This document shows, in pieces, positions 34,923 through 47,296 of a stretch of DNA of 64,000 bases; positions within the stretch are counted from its first letter, which is position 1, and each line of letters opens with the position of its first letter. The notes beneath the pieces are model-generated. The model did no database searches. It worked only from the letters and a program-made list of their open reading frames with translations, and was not told the origin of the DNA. Source of the DNA: Hormiphora californensis (lineage: Eukaryota > Ctenophora > Tentaculata > Cydippida > Pleurobrachiidae); the NCBI GenBank assembly GCA_020137815.1, contig CM035352.1:3355131-3419130 (forward strand), written 5' to 3'. Both the position numbers and the translations under genes were made by a program.

Positions 34923-37900
34923 ATGTCTCACGATTTGGAGAAAGAGCCCCTGACTGAACAGAAAGAAACTCCAGTGAGGCTATGGAGGGAGCCCTGTAAG
35001 ACATCTTACTACTTCTTCTGGCAACTCTGGGATGAACTGAGACGACTTTTTGATTTGTAAGTTGTACAATCATGAAGTATTCCAAATACTGTGTGCCCTT
35101 GCTCTTATCACGTGATTGTGTACCAGAACGAGTTTGCAATCAATTTGCCTCCAATGATTATTTTCTCTCTCTCTCTCCAGTCTCCGTGGTCACAAGACTG
35201 TAATCTGTGGGTGTTCTGTAATGTTGATTATTGTGATTCTTGTGTTAAATGTGGATGGTCCTCAACAAAAGGTGATTACTTTAAATCTGTTAACCACGTG
35301 ATCCAGTGTGGAGCGTTTTTGGAGATATGCTTTATTATTTTGTATAGTCTAAATCGCAGCACTTACAAACAAACAAGCCATGTGAAGGCTGGATTAATCA
35401 GATCCCTTCTCCCATAATCAAATTGTGGATATATTTCTATCAAATGTAACTTGTTTTCCTCCTTAGTACGTTGCCCCAGTTAACTCAGTATTGTTATGGT
35501 GTCTTTGGTGGATATTTCTTGGTATCCTCTCATCAGTCGGCCTTGGAACTGGACTTCACACGTTTCTCCTCTACCTGGTCGGTAGAAAGTTCCATTTGTC
35601 CAATAATTTTAGTAACAAAAGTGTTTTTGTGAAAGCTGGGACTTGAATATAGTTTATGTTTCTCGTTCTTAGTTGAAATTATGAACATACAAGCTCCAAC
35701 TTGACCCACCTTCACCCTGCAGGGTCCCCATATAGCGACAGTGACACTAGCAGCGTGGGAGTGCGGCACAGTTGATTTCCCCGAGCCTCCCTATCCTGAA
35801 ACTGTGATATGTCCTGGAGAAGATGTGCCACGTCAAGAGATCACTATGTGGACGATAATCAACAAAGTGAAACTAGAGGCATTCATGTGGGTAGGTTCAA
35901 TTCTAATTTATCTTTGTGTACTGATCAAATCATTGATCTTGGTTGTTACTTAGAGATACACGAGTAGAATGACAGGTTTGACAATGCGATATTCTAAAAT
36001 TCGCATGCTAAATTTACTATCATACATATTGTACTATCCTTCCAAATCCTTCCAAATCGTGCTTTGAACATGAAATTTATAGGGGCAATGTAAATCCTTC
36101 ACTAAATAGTGCTACTAGGTCCCCCCTACCACCAAACGGAAGTTTACCAACCAACTCCATGGGGGAGGTCCGCTAATTGACCTTAATTGGTCTTAATAGA
36201 TTTATCCCGTATCTTAAGAACATATCTACCCTTAGAAAAGGAGTTGAGAAAAAATCAAGGGCACCAAAGTGGTCAACGTCCTCGCATTAGTGGGGGTAGG
36301 TGCTGGAATTAACATTAACAGATTAAGTCTCTATCTCATCTGGTTAATTAGATAATTAGGTATGCGCATAGCCGTTTGCTGGCCATATGGCTATAGCCAC
36401 TTGGGAAAGGAGTAGAGACAAAATCAAGGGCTCCAAAGTGTGTAGCATCCTCGCATTAGTGGGGGTAGGTGCTGAAATTAAGTCTCTATCTCAACTGGTT
36501 AATGAGATAATTGGATAATTAGTTTTGCGCATAGCCGTTTTTGGCCATATGGCTATAGCCGTTTAAGATCGGTTTAGAGACTTTTTACTGGTGCCATTTT
36601 GTAGGCAATGGCCAAGTTATGGGGGGTCAACGTCGGGCTTTTAAGCTCTATCTTCAACCGTTTAGCCGTTATTCGGCTTTAAAGGTGCTCTAAATCGGGC
36701 TTTTTACCGTTTTTTGCTCATTTTGAGCACCTTTAAAGCCGAATAACAGCTAAACGGTTGAAGATAGAGCTTAAAAGTCCGACGTCGACCCCCCATAACT
36801 TGGCCATTGCCTACAAAATGGCACCAGTAAAAAGTCTCTAAACCGATCTTAAACGGCTATAGCCATATGGCCAAAAACGGCTATGCGCAAAACTAATTAT
36901 CCAATTATCTCATTAACCAGTTGAGATAGAGACTTAATTTCAGCACCTACCCCCACTAATGCGAGGATGCTACACACTTTAGAGCCCTTGATTTTGTCTC
37001 TACTCCTTTCCCAAGTGGCTATAGCCACATGGCCAGCAAACGGCTATGCGCATACCTAATTATCTAATTATCTAATTAACCAGATGAGATAGAGACTTAA
37101 TTCCAGCACCTACCCCCACTAATGCGAGGACGCTGACCACTTTGGTGCCCTTGATTTTTTCTCAACTCCTTTTCTAAGGGTAGATATGTTCTTAAGATAC
37201 GGGATAAATCTATTAAGACCAATTAAGGTCAATTAGCGGACCTCCCCCATGGAGTTGGTTGGTAAACTTCCGTTTGGTGGTATGGGGGACCTAGTAGCAC
37301 CATTTAGTGAAGGATTTACATTGCCCCTATAAATTTCATGTTTTGTCAAATTTTATACACGATTTGGAAGGATTATATGCTGTCCTATACTAATAATGAT
37401 CATGAATACTTGATACCCTTGTACTAACACCTTGCCACCTCTCTACTAGCTAGCCATGACATTTTCACGGCGTAGCGACGTCATAGCCGAGGGTGACACG
37501 GTGATAGTCCGACGAGAAAATAACACCCTCGAACCTCTAATCATCAAGCAAGATGCCCAATACCAACTTACAGCGGGACTATACCGGCACAATGATATCA
37601 TCGGCAAACCCTTCGGGTGTAAGATGTATAGCCACAACAAGAAGAACGTGATAACTCTCCTGGCCCCGACCCCGGAGCTGTGGACCCTGTCTCTACCCCA
37701 CCGGACCCAGATCCTGTACAGCACTGACATCTCCCTCGTATGCCTAATGCTGGAGGTGGCCCCTGGCTCTGTCGTAGTTGAAAGTGGAACGGGTAGTGGG
37801 AGTCTCACTCACGCCCTTGCGCGTGCAGTTGGCAAGTCTGGGCATGTCCACACGCACGAGTTCCACAAGGAGAGATACGAAGTTGCCAAGATGGAATTTG

Positions 37901-40255
37901 AACGACACGGTCTCGGTGACGTTGTCACGGGTTACCACAGGAACGTTTGTGTGGACGGATTCTCAGTGGAGGAGGGTACAGCAACTGCAGTCTTCCTAGA
38001 TCTACCCTCTCCTTGGGAGGCGGTACCTCATGCAGTCAGGGCATTATCCGCTGCTGGGGGTCGGATTTGCAGTTTCTCGCCTTGTGTGGAACAGGTTCAG
38101 AAGACCTGTACTGCTCTCCGAGATCAAGGGTTCCAGGAGATCCAGACATTTGAGGGAATAGAGCGGCCCTATCAGCTGAGTAGGAAGAGGGTCTGGGAGC
38201 CCTATGTTGGGAAAGAGAGGCATAAGAAGTTCCGATCTGAGCAGAGAGATGAGGACAATAAAGCTAGTAATGGGTGGATTAATGCTTATGTAAAGGGTGG
38301 ACCAAGGAAGGAAGGGGTGGGACATACAGGGTATCTTACTTTTGCCACCTACCCAGGAAGAGACTAATAAATATCAGTGTGTAATTGTACTCGACACGTG
38401 GTGTTTTTATTTATTTATTGACAGTTTTACTACATTTCCTGTGTTTACTCTTGTACCTACACGTGTAATATTGGAAACATTCCAAACCATCACTGCCTTT
38501 GTTTCAGGGTGCTGGTACTGCAATTGGAGAACTTCCACCGTACTTTATGGCCCGAACAGGTAACACGAGAGTGTAGAAAGACACTTGGGCTAAAGGATAT
38601 ATAGTGTTCCTAAGAGGAGAGTGTAGATATATGCCAGATGCCTGTATAAACTTGTTTGACGCATGGATGTTTTAAAAACAAGATTAGACGGTCGTTTTGG
38701 CAAGCTGTGACGCACTCGCGAGTCGCGACGTGCCTGAATTCTAGGCACGTGCATCTAAAAGTCACGCCCTGAAAGGCGATATCTTACTTTTTGCAGTGGA
38801 GAAGTTTTTATGAAATATAAACACCTGGAACATCAAAGGACAATTCAATTATTTTACACAGTTCACAAATAGTCTTTATAAAGCTTTAGTCACCTCATCG
38901 AGATATGATGTCGTTTCAGCTTCCATGAAAAATTCTCCACTCTAAAAAGAAGATATCGTCTTTAAAGCCTGTGTGCGTTAAATCTTGATTGATTGAACCC
39001 CTCCCTAGCCCCAAATATCCACCACATGATCTCCTAACCAGTATGTTTCAGCCCGTCTAACTGGTTCTGATATTGACGATGCCGAGTTCAATGAGCTACA
39101 GAACCTAACTGATAAATCAGGACTACCCTGGAGCATGCGATTCAAATTGTGGATGCAGCGGGTAGTGGAGAGAGCAGGGTTCTTTGGTATCCTACTGTGT
39201 GCTAGTGTAGGTGGAGAGAATTTGTAATGTACCATGTTATAAGCATAGAGGGAGAGAGGGGGGTTTAGCAAAAGAAAATGGGAAGAGTTAAGCAGTCAGA
39301 GCATTGGGCGACTGTGAGTGGAGAGATAGAGAGAGCAAATACTCAGTTCTTTTTCATCTTCATAATATTCCCCTCCTCTCAGATCCCGAACCCATTATTT
39401 GACCTGGCTGGTATAACGTGTGGCTACCTACTAATCCCCTTTGCCACATTCTTTGCCGCAGTTCTAATTGGAAAAGCAATCTTCAAAGTTCAACTGCAGG
39501 TGAGACGTACCACTTTTAGTTACATGTCACTCAGATTGAGGATAGTTTGACAATTGACATTGCCAGTGTCCTTATATGGACTCCCTCGGATGGACAGCAT
39601 TATATATTTCCTACACAGCCTCAAGTACTGACAACATTCATTTTACAACATTGTTCAGGTTGTCATGATAGTTCTAATATTCACGGCTGATAACATCACA
39701 CGACTAGAGGAAGGTATAGCGTCCATCCCGGGAATTGGGCCCTGGTTGAGCGCCCCATTTAATGACTATCTAGAGAAACAGAGAGACAAGCTACACGGAT
39801 CTACACCTGATGATGTCAATGAGGTACCTGATTTCTTTCAAATAAAATCTCTTGAGAAATAAATTGAGAAACAGTATCTCCACACCTATTTTTAAAGCTG
39901 TGCAGTTTCTTCAAACCCTACCACTAAATCTTTCAGGGAACGACAGTTCTGGGTATACTATTCAATGCTCTAATAGCAACCATGATTATCTTCTTCCTTC
40001 TGTCCATCATACAAGGACTGGCGAGACAGAAACAGAAAGAACTCCAGAGGGCGAGGTACTCACCCCTCTCAGAGGGGAGCGATTGTGGGGGAGATATCGA
40101 CTCTTGATATTTATTATTTCATTCTATAAACCCTTTTTCTAAGCGATTGTTATTTATTTTTCAGTGATTATAGTGAAAATGACAACGACACGAAGACAGA
40201 GAAGACAGAGACGACGAAGTTGCTTTCAGAGACCAAAAACCTGACCGACCCCTGA
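34923..40255 (+). CDS. VMP1: Vacuole membrane protein 1
   Basis: ER multi-pass membrane protein with a DedA/VTT-type core. In animals it is a phospholipid scramblase needed for autophagosome formation and ER-contact turnover. Ten exons with consistent phases: 34923-35056, 35181-35271, 35467-35581, 35723-35890, 38508-38559, 39052-39206, 39383-39499, 39659-39823, 39937-40055 and 40165-40255. Total is about 401 residues, against about 406 for human. Diagnostic pieces are [13 protein letters not shown] (exon 1), [19 protein letters not shown] (exon 3), [15 protein letters not shown] (exon 4), [16 protein letters not shown] (exons 4-6), FFGILLCAS then [15 protein letters not shown] (exons 6-7), and a charged C-terminal tail. 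Intron 4 is 2.6 kb, far larger than the rest, because it holds a fold-back and the TRMT61A gene. No break seen. Confidence 0.95.
36036..37372. mobile_element. Fold-back element, about 650-base arms, in VMP1 intron 4
   Basis: The left arm (about 36036-36694) is mirrored by about 36730-37372 with few differences; the loop region is around GGGCTTTTTACCGTTTTTTGCTC. The ends are CCTTCCAAATCGTG and CACGATTTGGAAGG. Each arm has an internal duplication of the CTCGCATTAGTGGGGGTAGG block and several GGCTATAGCC palindromes. No coding frame. Confidence 0.85.
37456..38367 (+). CDS. TRMT61A: tRNA (adenine-58-N1)-methyltransferase catalytic subunit
   Basis: Makes m1A58 in the tRNA T-loop with its partner TRMT6, using S-adenosylmethionine, in the nucleus. 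One exon of 303 residues, similar to human length (289). The N-terminal small beta domain has [24 protein letters not shown] leads into the methyltransferase fold with SAM motif [20 protein letters not shown] (residues about 108-127), the acidic HTHEFHKER strand end, and [12 protein letters not shown] (catalytic-loop region, DxPxPW). The ATG at 37456 follows a short leader. The gene lies wholly inside intron 4 of VMP1 on the same strand and has no introns, suggesting a retrogene-like origin or simple nesting. No poly-A tail or target-site repeat was noticed. Its own promoter must lie in about 37373-37455 or in the fold-back. Confidence 0.95.
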   Translation: MTFSRRSDVIAEGDTVIVRRENNTLEPLIIKQDAQYQLTAGLYRHNDIIGKPFGCKMYSHNKKNVITLLAPTPELWTLSLPHRTQILYSTDISLVCLMLEVAPGSVVVESGTGSGSLTHALARAVGKSGHVHTHEFHKERYEVAKMEFERHGLGDVVTGYHRNVCVDGFSVEEGTATAVFLDLPSPWEAVPHAVRALSAAGGRICSFSPCVEQVQKTCTALRDQGFQEIQTFEGIERPYQLSRKRVWEPYVGKERHKKFRSEQRDEDNKASNGWINAYVKGGPRKEGVGHTGYLTFATYPGRD

Positions 40256-40949
40256 CAGACCGATATCCGATGTTTGTTAGATGATTTATACAGTTTGAAT
40301 AATTAGTGAAACGGTTTTTTAAAAGTGTGATTTGTTAAGGTTTAGTACATTTATTGATTTGACAAATTCGAAACTTTTACTTTGACCCAAAACAGCTATC
40401 ACCCCGGGGGTTGTCTCATATAAGACCGTCCTCTTCGCACCGGGGTGCGCGATGTACAGTCAGTGCCTGACAACCCAGGGGTTACCCATGCCTATTACGT
40501 GTAACAAGGGCTTTTCCAGGCGAAAGAAGTGCAAGCCATGACACCAAGTAGGGTAATATACAGTGTGGCACACTCTGTGACACCTCTGTAGCAGTATTTT
40601 ACCACCGGCGCGGCCGACATATGCTGCAAGGGTGGAGTGGTCCGCGCGCACTCTAACAAGTCACGTGACCAACGCGCACAGTTAATTGATCATGGGACAG
40701 GAAATACGCCGGAAATTGGTGATTTACTGGCCGATCCACACAGAGATCTCTCTCTCTAGAGAGTGACACGATGGCAAATATTTGGAGCCTGCGGATGATA
40801 TTTATGTGAAACTTGGAGACCAATTTTCTAGCGGATTTAAAAAAGTAACAGCAATACAAAACACGTAAAAACAATAAATCAGCTTCTCCCCGGCAACCCC
40901 TCATATACATTCAGTTTGTGAGTTTAATAATTGTCTGATAATGTCTTAA
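40256..40949. other. Intergenic, with a dispersed repeat at 40405-40500
   Basis: The sequence TTGTCTCATATAAGACCGTCCTCTTCGCACCGGGGTGCG, read on from GGGTTG, then CGATGTACAGTCAGTG matches the repeat at 25691-25905 in reverse orientation but without the 10-base array. The rest shows no gene. Confidence 0.55.
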
Positions 40950-41154
40950 TCACGTTTCTCGGACCAGCGAGGTTCCTGCCCTTTGTTCCTTCAGCTTTTT
41001 CCTCCTCACGCACTTCGGACAACTCAGGTTCCGTTTACAGGCCTTGTGGTAGACCGAGGCACACCCGGCGCACTGGTCTGTAGTTGCCAGCTCAAATGCA
41101 AAGATAGGTTTGGGGCTCTGGCAGTATTCACAGATGAAACCAAAACTGGAACAC
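40950..41154 (-). CDS. Rubicon-homology zinc domain, last exon (rest not found)
   Basis: The exon starts after a TTTTCAG acceptor (41155-41160 on the minus strand) and reads CSSFGFICEYCQ, then PIFAFE, then C-x2-C...VYHKAC...LSCPKCVRR, ending with a basic tail and stop. The Cys/His spacing is that of the Rubicon-homology (DUF4206) domain of RUBCN, PLEKHM1 and DEF8, which binds RAB7 on late endosomes. No upstream exon with family features was found between here and the plus-strand gene at 41821. Either a distant exon is spliced to it or it is a stranded fragment. The family call is good; the gene identity is open. Confidence 0.65.
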
Positions 41155-41611
41155 CTGAAAATGGGAAGAGTTAGCATTGGGATAAACTTGCAGGGGGAGG
41201 AGGGTAATAGCTAATAATGGATGAGGAACATAATGGAAGAGGGCATGATACATTGGTGATTTACTGGTGTGGGTACTCCTGGCATGTGATACTCCCTCAA
41301 CCCTAAATCTAATCTCTAGCCGTGGGAATAAAATACAGACTGTTCCAAATACTTGACACAGACGATCTACAATTCCCAAGTTGCCCCAATTCCCACTACA
41401 CGTGTTTAATTATAATCTCTACTAGGGAGAGTCTAGAGAGCCTCTAGACTTAGAGCCAGGTCCTGGCTGCCAGGTGGATCCCTTCCCACATATCATGAAT
41501 CACATGGTCTCTCTCTGTCTTGTAACATTACACATGCCATTTGGTCGCTTTTACAGTCTTCTATTATCCAGTTCTCTTTCTCCCCCTCCCCCTCTCTCTA
41601 TCGCTCTCTAT

Positions 41612-41677
<66 letters not shown>

Positions 41678-41820
41678 ATTTCTTTCCTTCTTCTCTCTCT
41701 CAACAAAGCCCTCGTTAGGTCTCCCATCCCTCTCTCCATCTAGACCTCGAACACACTCTTTAGCTATGTAGTGAAATCTTTGTGTGTCGTTAGGCTGTAA
41801 CGATTTCACTTTGCCCGACG
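41155..41820. other. Intergenic with (CT)n microsatellite
   Basis: (CT)n at 41614-41673 with a C-rich lead-in from about 41578. Leu/Ser-repeat open frames are artefacts. Possible missing exons of the Rubicon-homology gene were looked for and not recognised. Confidence 0.6.
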
Positions 41821-43408
41821 ATGCTTTTCATTTTGCTCTTCAATTCCTGGCTCCTCCTGGGAGGAAGGATAACTGAGGGAGTGCCCCACTATTACGTGGT
41901 CGCTAGGGTATCCGAGGTGGATAGGGTCGGTCTGATTAGCGCCCAGTTCACCCAGGAGCTACCTAGAAACGGGAGTGGAAGTACATCATGGGACTGTAAC
42001 AGTGGCCTCACACCCATCCAGTACCCATCAGGTGTGTTTAATTACATTTATCATGATACACCCATGTCAAGCCCATGCTGAATGCTCTGACCGCGGTTCT
42101 CTCGAAAGGAATGAGAATAGTGATACCCATTATTATAGTATTATATTACTTCCACAATATAAAACTGACTCCTCCCCCCTCGAAAACAGAAGATGGTCGA
42201 GTTATTCGAGCTCAGAGTATTGACGTGCCTGTAGGGAGTAGCGTGGAATGTCTTGGTCTGAGTGTCCAGGTATCAACATATATCTCTAATTGGGGCCTGA
42301 TTCACCTCAAAATCTAATAGGGGTACTAGGAAACACACTGCCTAATAGTTTCAAGACTGGAATTCCTAGTCTTTAGTTTTATCAATCAATCAATTCTCAT
42401 CATCAACCTTCCCCTACTGTTTAGGTAGTCCTTGGTTCCTCAGTGTTTGTATGGAGTGATGTTGTGACTGAGTGTCCTGGTCACGTGACTACTACAACTG
42501 AACTTGTCAGGAGGGATACGAGTTCTAGGGAAACGTTTAGGCTCACACCTACCAGATCATTTCAGGTACAGCACTTTCACTCCAAATCATTTACATTTAG
42601 TAAATTGATTAATTAATTTGCTATTTTCAATCTCCCAGAATCTGTCTGGTAGCGCGGGCCGCCGATCCGATCTGAACACCAGACAGCGCAATATATCCAC
42701 TCGATCTAGACAGTGACACACCCATATTTCTAGGTCTACACGACCCGACCCGGTGAGGCATGTGCACGACGGCAGAGCATTGCAGTGGAGAACCCAACTC
42801 TAAAGTTCAGTTACCGTGGTAACCACTACCCTGTATCCTGTGCCGTGGTATCAACAGTCAGGAGGCTGTGGTGTAACCTCACAGTTATCACAGGGGAGGG
42901 GGAGGTGGTGGCTCTCAGTCATGGTAACACCAATATCTCAATTCCATCATTTGTGTGGAGAGGAGGGGATGGTGGAAATGGGACGATCACAGCGACTTGT
43001 AGGTGCACCTGTCAGCTAGCCCGGGGAGCCGGTCCCACTAGAACATCCGAGTTATCTCACAGTGTAGTACAAGATAAGCAACCAGTGGTTAACCCCACTC
43101 AGTCTGTTACCATGGTAACAACACCACCGACCCACAACAACATCCTCTACGTGGCGGTCGCTGTAACAAGTGGGATAGCTCTCCTCATGGTCATGTTGTC
43201 TGTCATCTTGTGTTGTCACACCCGGAGAATGAGGGAGAGGTCTAGGATGAGGGGGTGTATGTATAGAGGTAGACCCCTACCCGCCATACCAGCGGTGACA
43301 GAGTGCGGGCACTACAACACTGTGTCACTCAGGCTGACAGATGAGACTGGAGGATGTACCCAGACCTTCCCTATCTACCATAAACTGGCCCTTTCTCAGA
43401 CACTCTGA
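41821..43408 (+). CDS. Predicted type I membrane protein, unknown family
   Basis: Four exons with consistent phases: 41821-42031, 42190-42269, 42425-42565 and 42734-43408, about 368 residues. The N-terminus MLFILLFNSWLLLGG is a signal peptide. The ectodomain has several cysteines (DCNS, VECLG, TECPG, GEACARR, VSCAVV, RLWCNL, CRCTCQLARG) and N-glycosylation sites (NGSG, NLT, NIS, NGT). A Thr/Pro-rich stalk is followed by a transmembrane helix (ILYVAVAVTSGIALLMVMLS) and a basic cytosolic tail (CCHTRRMRERSRMRG) of about 65 residues with Tyr-containing motifs (HYNTV, IYHKL) that could be signalling or sorting sites. No fold is recognised. Function might be adhesion or reception; this is inference. 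Confidence 0.75.
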
Positions 43409-43505
43409 ACTCAAACTGGCCCTTTCTCAGACACTCTGAACACAAACTGACCCTTTCTCAGACACTCTGAACACAAACTGGCCCTTTCTCAGACACTCTG
43501 AACAC
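43382..43505 (+). repeat. 31-base tandem repeat over a stop codon
   Basis: Four copies of a 31-base unit starting AAACTGGCCCTTTCTCAGACA, with near identity. The first copy encodes the last residues and stop of the membrane protein; three more lie in the 3' untranslated region. Confidence 0.95.
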
Positions 43506-43632
43506 AACAATTAGCTGCTGAATCCTCATCTCAGAGAAATACAATTTAGTATGAACTCCTAGCTACACAACAATTAGCATAAAAATAACCCGCTAACAGC
43601 GATCGTTTGCGCCTCCTCGGCTTATATGCAGA

Positions 43633-43808
43633 TACAGTCGAACCCCGATTTACCGGGATGCTCGGGGGAAAGGGTTTTGCCCGGTAAATCGGGGTGCCCG
43701 GTATATCGGGGTCAAATACTGTTAATTTCCTATTTCGGGGGAAGAGTATCCTCCCGGTAAATCGGGGTTCCGGTAAATCGGGGTCCGGTAAATCGGGGTC
43801 CGACTGTA
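43633..43808. mobile_element. pogo/Tigger-like MITE
   Basis: Bounded by TACAGTCGAACCCCG and CGGGGTCCGACTGTA. The inside has repeated CCGGTAAATCGGGGT units. TA sits at both ends. Same family as 4221-4386. Confidence 0.8.
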
Positions 43809-44849
43809 TCATGAAATATAAATTGGGATGCATATATGAATCATGTGGTTTGAGATCCTTCTATATAATGACAATAATATTTTGCCACCATAGTCAACTT
43901 GACTCATATATACTATCTCTACCCCACCGGACACCAAACATTTCAAAAATCAGATTCTATATAACAAACCTGGCACAGCAATAGACATGATGAACTGTCC
44001 GTTGTACAATTTTCTTGAGGTAGTTAAGGAGCTGTCCTGAGAACACCCGCTGTATATCTGATGTACTGTAGAGATGCGGGCTATCCCAATAGTATGAATG
44101 ACTACCCAGCTTTTTCCTGAAACATAAATTATTTTATTATTTGAGTTATTTGACATGTCTGATTTTTTACTGAACAGTGACTTTGTATCATGTGTCTAGT
44201 CTAAAAATGATAATTACGAACTGTAACCCCGAGCTTGTGTGTTTTCGTTTCCATGGATACGAGTCATCAAGACGCACCCAGTATATTATCCGGTAAATGT
44301 GTACTCGAATCATTAGTGTATTGATAATCAATATCTAGGACAAGACTGCAGGGTAAAGATTGAAATTCATTGTTATTATCCGCCTGTCCTCATATATATG
44401 CGATCGAAATATCAATCGGTGGAGATACCAATCCGGGATATTAAAATGCTCGAATAACCATCAGTGGATACGAACTAAGAAGATGTACGGATGACTATTT
44501 GCTTGACTAGTCGCGAATCCATGGATCCGAATCCGCGATTATTGATTTCAGCTATAGCTAGCGTCGAATCATTGGGGGGTCACTTATAACCCATTCTCCA
44601 TGGCTAAATTATATAATAAAAAAACTGAAAAGAAAGGGAACCATACGAATTAGAGTGCTTCTTAGTGGATGTAATCTTTGTTATAAAAATGCTCTTTCCT
44701 GACTCCCGATTGGTGAGAAGAGTGGTGAGAAGAGTGGTGGTCCTTTATGAGTGGTGGTCCTTTATGAGTGGTGGTCCTTTATGAATTCGTGAAATTCAGT
44801 TACTATCAACATGATATGGATTTTAGTGAAACGAAAATAATGTCGAAAT
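43809..44849. other. Interval before the Polinton, no gene seen
   Basis: AT-rich. A 21-base tandem repeat (GAGTGGTGGTCCTTTAT) at about 44728-44782 lies just outside the Polinton left end. Open frames are short and without domains. Confidence 0.5.
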
Positions 44850-45415
44850 GAAGCAATGTAAGTGAAGTTATTTATAAGTGAAGTTTACAGTTATAAGAGT
44901 GACGGTTAAATTAGTTACGGAAATGGCCTAGTTTACGTACTTGCACATCACAAAACATTAACTATTTGGTTACTTGTAAATTGACCCTTGTCAATTTTAT
45001 ATGTTATGTGTCATAATCCCGCTAATATATGGTTGATGTAATTTAGTGTTATGATTACAACACAACACCACTATACTACCCACCTAAATGAAGAGTAGAT
45101 TGTGTCCATGTTTTACACACCGTTCACTGCACCTATAAGGAACTGTCTAGACTAAAGCTATGCTTACACATGGTAACCGCCCTAACCTCGGTTGACTGTC
45201 GAGTTATTTAAAAGTACCTGTAATTATTAAATCAAATTGAAACACATCTTCTCACAATTAATTTTAGCTACGCTCTGTCTTTCGTATTAATTCTAAAAAT
45301 CTAATGTAAAACTAACCCTGTTCAGTTTGTACTTTATTAAAACGGTGTTTCCAGAACATGCAAACTTGGATACTTCCTCACCAAAAGTGAAGGAGGGAAG
45401 ACATTTCATTTCAAG

Positions 45416-45735
45416 ATGATTTCTCTATCCTTCCTTGCGCACTTTGAATTTCCTGCACTCTGTGTTCACACAAACGTGTGTGGATCAGTACATGACTCTC
45501 AATGGGAAAACGAACATTCTTTCCTCCTTATAATCAAATGGAGTGAAGTGCAACTGATTGAAGGGATTGATTAGTTTATATATATACTTCCAATTTCTGA
45601 ATGTTCATCGTTTCAAATTCAATTTGGGTTGACCTAAAACTGATGTCAACGGGAAAATATTACTTCAATATTGATTTTGAGAACTATTGAAATGTAAACC
45701 AAACTGGGGAGATGATTGAATATGATTTCTTTCAA
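45416..45735 (+). pseudogene. Decayed copy of the Polinton glycoprotein 5' region
   Basis: Starts ATGATTTCTCTATCCTTCCTTG and is recognisably related to 62980-62690 on the other strand, but frameshifts and a stop (about 45570) break the frame. It is the left-repeat partner of the right copy. Confidence 0.7.
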
Positions 45736-46809
45736 GATACTGACTTCACATTCATTTATTTTTTCTAATTTTTCCGTCATACACTTAAATAATTGTTCGT
45801 GGTCAAATCACGCGTTTCCTACTAAAATAATTATAGTGGCAATCATCACATGACATTTGACAATGCATCCATACATAATAATAGATGTGATTGTGGATTG
45901 CTCCTCAAGAACTGCCGGCAATGATCAGAGAACAGAGTGGTCAACATCGTTTAAAAAATTTATTTCGTGGTCAATGTAAAGTCCTCTCTCGTATAAAAGA
46001 TTACAAGTTCTAGTCTACATTCAGCCCTTGCTATTTACTATCTTATGCATGCCCGATACAATCTAGGTAGACCAAACATTTTTACTATAAATAAACTGTC
46101 TCCCACGCCATCTACTTCCCGGTAATTTTTATCCGAACTTTGTGCATTTTTCACGATCCACGATGGCAACGAATGTCTACAGGTTGGTCTGTATTTAGTC
46201 ATCGACCACCAAATCTGTGAATATCAGGGGTCGGCTGCTTCTCGATTCACATATTCAGAATCCGTACTAAAATAAGAGTGGAATGGGAGAATCAAAGAAA
46301 AATACATTTTTCATACAACGATGAACAAGTTCAACAAACGAAGTTAATATGAGTTGACTCCAGTTGAGGTATGTAGTTTGTCCTGTGTGTGGTGTGTGTG
46401 TTTGTGTAGGGTAATTTATCATAGTTATACAAATAATGAGATTTGATGATTGACTTTATACACACAATTACCCTCACAGCCCGGGAGGACACAGATGACG
46501 AAGCTAATGAATGAACTAATTGATGAGAATGTGTGACACTGAAAAGTGATAATGGAGATTGTCAGTACTCTGAACCTGATGCGATGAGTACTGATGTGTG
46601 ATGATAATACATGACCTTGGTGATGGCTGAGAGTACCATACAATACTTTGATATTATGATATCTTAATTAATATTATATTTCTAGTCTATTACGTATCAT
46701 TCATGTATTCGGACTTATGTGAGGTGTTAAATGTTTTAATTCAGTTTTTGTACTTGATAGCGTCTTGTAACCTAGACGTCGTTCAGTTCATCACTCATGC
46801 CTGGGGTAG

Positions 46810-47296
46810 TAAGCGATAAAATGCATTTAGTAATACTTTAACCCTCTTCAACTTGCGACTTGCTCATCTTTCTTGGTACCTGGTTTCACACTCTTTCACA
46901 GATGCTGTTGGTTTCTCAGTGTTATGAGTGTAAAAGTTTGCCATAATAGATAGACCAGGTGTGGGCGTTGGTTAGAAATTTTCTTACAAAGCAATGCTTC
47001 CGCAAAATCATCCCTCTTGTCCATCAACAATATATTCTGGTTTGGTCAATAACTTCTTGGCGAACATCAATCAAAATACAGCATAAATTTATTCCATTAG
47101 AGATTGTTTGTTTCCCATCAGGAGCAGAGGCACGTAAAATTAGTCCATGGAAAAACATTTCTCTCTGCAATTCCATTATTTTTTTGGTGAGGCGTGCAAC
47201 ACTCTAGCACGCAAATATTTAGCTGCATTGTAGTCATAGCTATGGGGTAAAAGGGGTTGAGTTACTGAATAGGGGTAAGGTTTGTGACTGATTCAT
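46810..47296 (-). pseudogene. Decayed left-repeat copy of the 162-residue ORF
   Basis: The mirror of 61055-61543. The ATG-region context (GATTCATGTTAGACTTGTAA on the plus strand) is kept, but the reading frame is interrupted many times. The plus-strand open frame at 46959-47207 is a shadow of this. Confidence 0.65.

Noticed and set aside
41474-41809. LSLSLS and ERERER frames
   Set aside because: (CT)n microsatellite.
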